Part shown: piece by piece, positions 58,890 through 64,000 of the stretch
Layout of the letters: each line of letters opens with the position of its first letter
Position numbering within the stretch: position 1 is the stretch's first letter
Source of the DNA: an uncultured Pseudomonadales bacterium
Lineage (GTDB): Bacteria; Pseudomonadota; Gammaproteobacteria; Pseudomonadales; Azotimanducaceae
DNA: 64,000 nt
Assembly (NCBI GenBank): GCA_938036875.1
Contig: CALHVX010000044.1
Span: forward strand, 212,151-276,150
Direction: 5' to 3'
Notes under the pieces: generated by a model
What the model was told of the DNA's origin: nothing
Seen by the model: only the letters and a program-made list of their open reading frames with translations
Databases searched by the model: none
Made by a program: the position numbers and the translations under genes

Positions 58890-59675
58890 TTACTTGTCGG
58901 ATTCGGTCTGATTCCAAGCATTCAATTTGGGGTAGGCCACGGGCGCTAGCTTGCCGCGCGGCAAGCTAGCATCGCGAAGCAATGGTCGCACAGACATGGC
59001 CTGCTTGGTGGCGCTCACAACAAATGAGGATGCAATAGGCGGTTGCAAGCGAGTCAGCCATTCCTGGGTTGCTAAACCCCGCGCACCGCTCCCACCACGA
59101 CCAAGGTTATAGCCTGCAAAACGCACCGGGCAATTGAACTCAAACCCAAGCACCGCCAACCAATCCAACAAGCGCCGGTGTGAGATAAACCGCTCGCCCA
59201 TCCCCGAATAACCACGGGTCATACCACGCGCTCGGCGCACTAGGTTGCCTAACCCCCATAAGCTCCATGGGTTAAAACCACAAAGCACCAAGCGGCCACC
59301 CGGCGCCAACACGCGGCTGGCCTCCCGCATGACCTGTCGTGGGTCATCTGCGCATTCCACCGCGTGGTGCAGCACCACGGCGTTCATTGACCCATTCGCT
59401 AGCGGCAGTTGTTGCGCCAGGGCCGCAAAATTCGTTAACTTGGCGTCGGGGCAGGATCCAGGTATTGCGGCATAGAAGCGGTTTCGAACCATGCACCGCC
59501 GCACATTTTCAGCAGCTAGGCTGTGGCAGCCTATCCATAGCAGACTATCGCCATGGAATCGACGTGCCTCTGCCGCCAACAATGGCTGTTGTTCAGCCAA
59601 TAGGCGTTGGCCTGCTGGGCTGTCCCACCAGGAAGTTAACCGTTCTACTCTGCTGGATGCTGGAGTTGCCGCCAC
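58890..59675 (-). CDS. SAM-dependent methyltransferase (YafS-like)
   Basis: The 261-residue class I methyltransferase starts MAATPASSRVERLTSWWDSPAGQRL. Motif I is weak (LLWIGCHSLAAENV), motif II/III reads MNAVVLHHAVECADDPRQVMREASRVLAPGGRL, and LVLCGFNPWSLWGLGNLVRRARG is the feature I know from the YafS family encoded between gloB and rnhA/dnaQ. The substrate is unknown. It is divergent from mltD, keeping the usual neighbourhood although gloB and rnhA are absent. Confidence 0.8.
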   Translation of the reverse strand: MAATPASSRVERLTSWWDSPAGQRLLAEQQPLLAAEARRFHGDSLLWIGCHSLAAENVRRCMVRNRFYAAIPGSCPDAKLTNFAALAQQLPLANGSMNAVVLHHAVECADDPRQVMREASRVLAPGGRLVLCGFNPWSLWGLGNLVRRARGMTRGYSGMGERFISHRRLLDWLAVLGFEFNCPVRFAGYNLGRGGSGARGLATQEWLTRLQPPIASSFVVSATKQAMSVRPLLRDASLPRGKLAPVAYPKLNAWNQTESDK

Positions 59676-59852
59676 GTGTTTTTGGCCTCAATCGATAACC
59701 AATTAAAACAGATTCGCTGCTCGAAGAATCGCCTGAGCCAATTGTATCTGCTCGCAAGGCGTAAGTGTCGACCGGATGGCTCTCGCTTTGCCGCTCGGTG
59801 TTTTGGTAAATCCGACCTATACTTGCCTAAACGCTGTACGGCTTACCAACTT

Positions 59853-61478
59853 TTGCGAACGCGCTTAGCTCCCCAACACCCCGAGCCTATCTCTAAATCG
59901 TTGAGCCACCTGTACCTATGGCTCTTGCTAGGGGTCGGATTGATTCCCGCCGTTGGACTGGCCGCTGACTCAGGCGTCGCTGCAGCGCGCTGGGAACCCG
60001 TAGTGGGCTACGCAGGCACTCTGCTAAGCCAGGCTACACCGAACCTGAGCAACGCGACAGAGCGCTCCAGCGCGCAGCTAGCCCGACCTGCTGTCGCCAC
60101 CACAGCCAATCGCGATCTTTGGCAGGAGCTACGCAACGGCTTTGTGATGCCGGACAGCTCGGAAAATCCGGTAGTACAACAAGAAATTTCGTTCCTAACG
60201 CGCAACTCTGGCATTTGGAAGCGTCGCGCCGAAGAGTTGGAGCGCTACTTACCTTACATACTAGAGCAAGTTCATCAGTTGGGGATGCCAACAGAACTTG
60301 CCCTCATCCCACTGGTGGAAAGTGGTCTGGATGTTTACGCCTTCTCCCCCGGCGGCGCTGCGGGCCTATGGCAGTTCATCCCACCAACCGCGGAGCGTTT
60401 CGGCTTAGATCGTAACTGGTGGTATGACGGTCGACGCGACCTGGTAGCCTCCACCGATGCCGCACTAGCCTACTTCAGCTTCTTGTACCAAACCTTTGAC
60501 GATTGGCATTTAGTCATGGCTGGCTACAACGCCGGTGAAGGCTCGGTACGCCGAGCGATACGCAAGGCTGAAGCCAGCAACAAAAAAACCACTGACAAGT
60601 CTAGGGCCACGGGCACCGAATCCCTTTACTGGACCCTGCCCTTGCCCGGTGAGACCAAACGTTACGTTCCTCGGGTTCTGGCTTACGCTGAGATCATTCG
60701 CAACCCAGCACGCTACAACATTACGTTGCCTGAGATCAGTACCGAGGTGAAGTTCCAACGGGTCAGCATCGCAAGCCAGTTTGACCTGATGAAAGTCTCT
60801 AAAGTTCTAGCGCTTGACCTGCAAACCCTATACAGCTGGAACCCAGCGCTTAGCCAGTGGGCAACGCCACCGAAAGGTCCACACCGGTTGTTATTGCCTC
60901 CCGATATTCTGGATGCACAGCAACGGCTTGCAGCGGTACCCAAGAAGCAACGGCTCAACTGGCAACGACATGTCATCAAAAGTGGCGAGTCGTTGAGCGG
61001 CATAGCACGTAAATTTCAAACAGACGTCGCCAGCCTAAAGCGTGCCAACAGGTTGACGAGTTCGAATATACGCATTGGCCAGAAGCTATTGGTCCCCACC
61101 TCTGCGAGCGCGGTAACCGACTACCCTATCTCACGATTGCATAAAAATTCAGTACATCGGGTGGGTACGGGTGACTCACTGTGGAGCATCAGCAAAAAGT
61201 ACAAAGTCAGCATCTCCGACTTGGTTCGCTGGAACGAGATCGCACCCAAAGAATTATTGCCCGTTGGCAAGGAGCTACGCATCTCCCCAAGCAGTCGGCG
61301 GGTGCTACGCAAAGTTCGCTACGCTGTTCGCCGGGGCGATTCACTTTCCCACATCGCCAATCGATTCAACGTTCGGCTCAGTGAGATTGCACAGTGGAAC
61401 AAGTTAGATCAAGACGCCTACCTGCAGCCCGGCCAACCCTTGACTTTGTATGTCAACGTGACCGGTGGTGGCCAGTAG
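59853..61478 (+). CDS. mltD: Membrane-bound lytic murein transglycosylase D with three LysM repeats
   Basis: The track ORF begins at a GTG (59676), but its first 55 residues look like untranslated sequence. I propose a TTG at 59853 (MRTRLAPQHPEPISKSLSH) or 59901, which puts the signal segment LYLWLLLGVGLIPAVGLAA near the N-terminus. The SLT domain has the catalytic glutamate in ALIPLVESGLDVYAFS, GAAGLWQFIPPTAERFG and the GYNAGEG motif. Three C-terminal LysM modules begin HVIKSGESLSGIARKF, HRVGTGDSLWSISKKY and YAVRRGDSLSHIANRF. It cleaves peptidoglycan glycan strands, with LysM anchoring it to the wall. There is no lipobox, so it may be a soluble or signal-anchored form. Confidence 0.9.
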   Translation: MRTRLAPQHPEPISKSLSHLYLWLLLGVGLIPAVGLAADSGVAAARWEPVVGYAGTLLSQATPNLSNATERSSAQLARPAVATTANRDLWQELRNGFVMPDSSENPVVQQEISFLTRNSGIWKRRAEELERYLPYILEQVHQLGMPTELALIPLVESGLDVYAFSPGGAAGLWQFIPPTAERFGLDRNWWYDGRRDLVASTDAALAYFSFLYQTFDDWHLVMAGYNAGEGSVRRAIRKAEASNKKTTDKSRATGTESLYWTLPLPGETKRYVPRVLAYAEIIRNPARYNITLPEISTEVKFQRVSIASQFDLMKVSKVLALDLQTLYSWNPALSQWATPPKGPHRLLLPPDILDAQQRLAAVPKKQRLNWQRHVIKSGESLSGIARKFQTDVASLKRANRLTSSNIRIGQKLLVPTSASAVTDYPISRLHKNSVHRVGTGDSLWSISKKYKVSISDLVRWNEIAPKELLPVGKELRISPSSRRVLRKVRYAVRRGDSLSHIANRFNVRLSEIAQWNKLDQDAYLQPGQPLTLYVNVTGGGQ

Positions 61479-61493
61479 CGACCACCGGCTTTT
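61462..61493 (+). terminator. Rho-independent terminator overlapping the mltD stop
   Basis: CCGGTGGT-(11 nt)-ACCACCGG is an 8-bp perfect stem followed by CTTTT. The loop includes the mltD TAG stop. Confidence 0.55.
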
Positions 61494-61510
61494 GAGGATT
61501 AAAGCGTTGG

Positions 61511-63427
61511 CTAACCCGCTTCGGGTTTATCGATGCTGGCCGCATCTTCAAAGCTTGTGTACAAGCTAACAAAATCCAGCTGCGCGGCACGGTTATTTAA
61601 ATAACTCTGCAGCCCCTGCCGTTCACGCTCGGTCATTGCGCCATAATCACCATCGCGCAGTGCGGTTACGGTAACAATGGCGTTACCACCGCTTGCTAAC
61701 TCTGCACTACCAACAACCTTGGCGGTTGCGCTTGGCGGCGGCAGCGCAAACGCAGCGGTTACAATTTCTTGAGGCATGGTGACGCTGGTGCGTGGCACCG
61801 CATCCCCGGATTGCCAGGTGAGGTTGTAATCTTGGGCCACATCCACCACCGACTCACCGGCTTCAACCCGCGACAACGCACTTGCAAAAGCAAGGTTAGC
61901 AGCCGCTTGTGCTTTGTCCTGTCTTAACTGGGCTTCAATGTCTGATTGCACATCAGCCAACGGGCGCAGTTCAGGCTCATAGCGCTGCACTACCCGCGCA
62001 ATCAAACCGCGCTCATCACCTAAGTCCAGTGCTGGCGTATTTTCATCACCTGTCAGCACTTTCTCTGCAAACACCGACGCACGAGTTGCTGCAACATCAA
62101 ACGGCGCAGTGCCGCTGTTTTCAGCAACCCCCGTCACCGTGACGAGCGGCGCACCGATGGCCTCCACAACCCCATCAAGGCTATCTGGCTGCTCAAAGGC
62201 AATCCTATCCAGCTCGCGCAACTTGGCTGAGAAGTTGGCCCGTGCACGGCTCTCCTGTAGCGAAGCAACCAACTCTGCTTTGCGTTCTTCAAAGGTCGGT
62301 TGGGCGGCTTCTTGAACCGCCTCCAAACGAATCAGATGGTAGCCAAATGCCGATTTCACCGGTGCAGAAACCTCACCGGGTGCATTCAACGCCCACAGCG
62401 CCGCTTCAAATGCAGGATCAAAGACCCCTTGGCCAACCAGGCCAAGCTTGCCACCATCTCGCTTCGAGCCAGGATCTTCAGAAAGCTGTGTCGCCAACTC
62501 GGCAAAGTCTTCGCCGTTGTTGATCCGATCGGCTATCGCTTGAATCTGTGCAAGCGCGGCAGCTTCGTCGCGCTCATCGTTTATTTGCAACAGGATGTGT
62601 GAGCTATCGCGTTGCTCCGCAGCAACCGCCAACTCAAGCTCCGAGTTATAGGCCGTCAGCGCATCCTCATCGGTCACTGTGTACTCAGTCTGGTCACCCA
62701 CCTGTAACAAGCTCTGCCAGCTAAACTCAACGTAGGCGACATCCAAGGTCTCAGCGGTCATGTAGGCACGCTGATTCTCTTGGTAGGCCTGCTCGACCTC
62801 GGCTGCGGTGACTTCGACCTGATCAGCAAAACTTGCACTGGTAAAACTTAGGTGGCCTATATCGCGAGTTTGACCAACCACGCTCGCCATCTGTCGCAAC
62901 TCCCAATCAGGTAGCAGCGCGCTATCGGTGATTGCGCGATTCACTTGCTGAAGCAACAAGTTGCGTCGCGTCTCCGCAACAAAGCCCTGGGGGGTTTGAT
63001 TGATATTTCTTACTAGCCGGCGGTACGTCCCTTCATCAAACTTACCGTCTAGCGCAAAGTTAGGGTCCTTCGCGATGGACAGCTTAGCCTGAGCTTCTGA
63101 CACACCCATGCCTAGATCCGCGGCATTCTGTAGCAGCAGCTCTTGGGTTACCAAACGATTCACCACAGACGCTTGGAGTTGCTCTGCGTTGATTAGATTA
63201 GGGTCAAAGTTTTCACCGAACTGAGACGCTATACGCCGCACTTCAAGCTGCGCTTCTCGCTCAACCAATGCCCGGGGAATATCGACCCCGTTCACGCTCG
63301 CCATTTGGCTACTAGGCGCCAACAGGTTTATACCGCCAAACCCAAACACAGCCAGCACAAAAATAAGCAAGCCAACAATTAGCTTAAAGCCAAACCCACC
63401 GGTTTGATCACGCAGTTGTTGAAGCAT
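61511..63427 (-). CDS. ppiD: Periplasmic folding chaperone PpiD (SurA-N plus parvulin domain)
   Basis: The 638-residue protein begins MLQQLRDQTGGFGFKLIVGLL with one N-terminal membrane anchor, then MASVNGVDIPRALVEREAQLE and a SurA-like N-terminal helical domain to about residue 240. One parvulin-type domain (DSSHILLQINDERDEAAALA ... SEDPGSKRDGGKLGLVGQG ... FGYHLIRLEAVQ) lies at about 270-375, followed by a long C-terminal helical region. PpiD is anchored in the inner membrane near the Sec translocon and helps newly exported proteins fold. It follows hupB on the same strand, the conserved lon-hupB-ppiD order. Confidence 0.94.
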   Translation of the reverse strand: MLQQLRDQTGGFGFKLIVGLLIFVLAVFGFGGINLLAPSSQMASVNGVDIPRALVEREAQLEVRRIASQFGENFDPNLINAEQLQASVVNRLVTQELLLQNAADLGMGVSEAQAKLSIAKDPNFALDGKFDEGTYRRLVRNINQTPQGFVAETRRNLLLQQVNRAITDSALLPDWELRQMASVVGQTRDIGHLSFTSASFADQVEVTAAEVEQAYQENQRAYMTAETLDVAYVEFSWQSLLQVGDQTEYTVTDEDALTAYNSELELAVAAEQRDSSHILLQINDERDEAAALAQIQAIADRINNGEDFAELATQLSEDPGSKRDGGKLGLVGQGVFDPAFEAALWALNAPGEVSAPVKSAFGYHLIRLEAVQEAAQPTFEERKAELVASLQESRARANFSAKLRELDRIAFEQPDSLDGVVEAIGAPLVTVTGVAENSGTAPFDVAATRASVFAEKVLTGDENTPALDLGDERGLIARVVQRYEPELRPLADVQSDIEAQLRQDKAQAAANLAFASALSRVEAGESVVDVAQDYNLTWQSGDAVPRTSVTMPQEIVTAAFALPPPSATAKVVGSAELASGGNAIVTVTALRDGDYGAMTERERQGLQSYLNNRAAQLDFVSLYTSFEDAASIDKPEAG

Positions 63428-63476
63428 GAAAACGAACTCCTGTGAACGCCTAGGTGTGTTGCCACCAGCGCCCTAT

Positions 63477-63519
63477 AAAAAAGCGCACCACTTGCCGCGT
63501 TCGCCGCAATGGGTGCGCT
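63477..63519 (-). terminator. Rho-independent terminator downstream of hupB
   Basis: Read on the minus strand: AGCGCACC-(22 nt)-GGTGCGCT followed by TTTTTT, with an inner TTGC/GCAA stem. It lies between hupB and ppiD, so at least part of hupB transcription ends here. Confidence 0.65.
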
Positions 63520-63693
63520 CGATAATACGATTTGTTCCAGAGCCAGCACTAAAACCGAATTTAGCAACGAGTGTGGGTTAGGTTCTGGAAGGAACCACAA
63601 TCGGCATGCGAAGACCGCAGCCTGTACGCAGTCGCCTCCTCACAGCACGCTACAAACGCCCTGCTTGGAAGCTATGCTCAGATCTAGCTAGCG

Positions 63694-63966
63694 CTAGTTC
63701 AGTGCCTCTTTCAGCGCTTTGCCTGGTTTGAAGGCCGGTACTTTGGCCGCTGATATTTGAATCTCCGCACCCGTTTGTGGGTTGCGGCCGACTCGCGCTG
63801 CACGCTCTCGTACAACAAATGTGCCAAAACCTACCAGTGATACAGGATCAGCGGCTTTCAAGGAATTGGTGATGGCTTCTAACACGGCGTCCAATGCACG
63901 ACCGGCCGATGCCTTCGAAATATCCGATGCTTCGGCAATTTGGTCTACTAGCTCTGCTTTGTTCAC
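63694..63966 (-). CDS. hupB: DNA-binding protein HU-beta
   Basis: The 90-residue protein [20 protein letters not shown]... contains the HU signature [21 protein letters not shown], in part [18 protein letters not shown], and ends in [17 protein letters not shown] bends and compacts DNA as a dimer. It is upstream of ppiD with a terminator between. Lon protease would be expected just beyond the window edge. Confidence 0.97.
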   Translation of the reverse strand: MNKAELVDQIAEASDISKASAGRALDAVLEAITNSLKAADPVSLVGFGTFVVRERAARVGRNPQTGAEIQISAAKVPAFKPGKALKEALN

Positions 63967-64000
63967 GAAAAGTCCCTCTGCTTATGTTGTTAGGGTCACC

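Noticed and set aside
59676-59852. N-terminal extension of mltD from the GTG at 59676
   Set aside because: The first 55 residues are Cys/Arg/Lys-rich with no family pattern, and a signal segment would then start near residue 78.

Overview
The window is a continuous stretch of gammaproteobacterial chromosome, dense in housekeeping genes and moderately GC-rich by eye. The gene set and order recall Pseudomonadales/Cellvibrionales-type marine bacteria. The evidence for this is blocks that, from memory, also run together in Pseudomonas: tRNA-Ser/tusDCBE/cysG/serS/crcB/rarA/lolA/ftsK, then aat/bpt/infA/clpA/clpS/cspD, mnmA/hflD/purB, pabB/thrH/cysB, nfuA/metH/cysI/DUF934, and nhaB/dnaQ/mltD/ppiD/hupB. 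A marine habitat is suggested, not proven, by NhaB, an AcuI-type acrylyl-CoA reductase and an exopolysaccharide kinase/ATPase pair of the XrtA (exosortase) type. I saw no insertion sequences, prophage, CRISPR array or rRNA operon.

Layout. 0-4 kb: the 3' part of a ThDP (acetolactate-synthase-like) enzyme, a small outer-membrane barrel protein and a large lipoprotein with carboxypeptidase-regulatory-type domains. 4-10 kb: an SOS mutagenesis operon imuA-imuB-dnaE2 behind a perfect LexA box. 10-16 kb: exopolysaccharide genes, with an XrtA-type ATPase and tyrosine autokinase on the minus strand, divergent from a UDP-sugar dehydrogenase, a UDP-glucuronate 4-epimerase-like enzyme and GalE. 16-25 kb: tRNA-Ser(UGA), the TusDCBE sulfur relay for tRNA thiolation, and a minus-strand run ftsK-lolA-rarA-crcB-serS-cysG. 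25-31 kb: N-degron transferases Aat and Bpt, IF-1, the ClpA/ClpS protease adaptors and CspD. This is a coherent N-end-rule block: Aat/Bpt add the destabilising residue, and ClpS/ClpA read it.

31-43 kb: molybdopterin genes moaC-moaD-moaE, mnmA (which receives sulfur from the Tus relay encoded 15 kb away), hflD, purB, a GNAT fusion protein, pabB, thrH, cysB, a 5'-nucleotidase and several small poorly known proteins (DUF465, mini J-protein, PilZ-like, TerB-like, and a 42-residue membrane protein missing from the ORF track). 43-52 kb: a DAHP synthase behind what looks like a transcription attenuator with a Phe/Trp/Tyr-rich leader peptide, then nfuA, metH, sulfite reductase cysI with its DUF934 partner, and a CPA2 antiporter. 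Together with cysB and cysG these form a sulfur-assimilation theme: siroheme, sulfite reduction, methionine and tRNA thiolation. 52-64 kb: acuI, sohB, an SCP2-like protein, nudC, nhaB, dnaQ, a methyltransferase, mltD, ppiD and hupB.

The strongest new-looking signals are five. (1) The aromatic leader peptide and terminator before the DAHP synthase. (2) In-frame 12-bp tandem repeats inside all three mutasome genes. (3) A perfect 10-bp inverted repeat abutting the nfuA start. (4) A probable CTG start for thrH. (5) A TusE with an extra C-terminal cysteine and a Pro/Ser-rich insertion. I did not find a convincing wholly novel multi-gene system.
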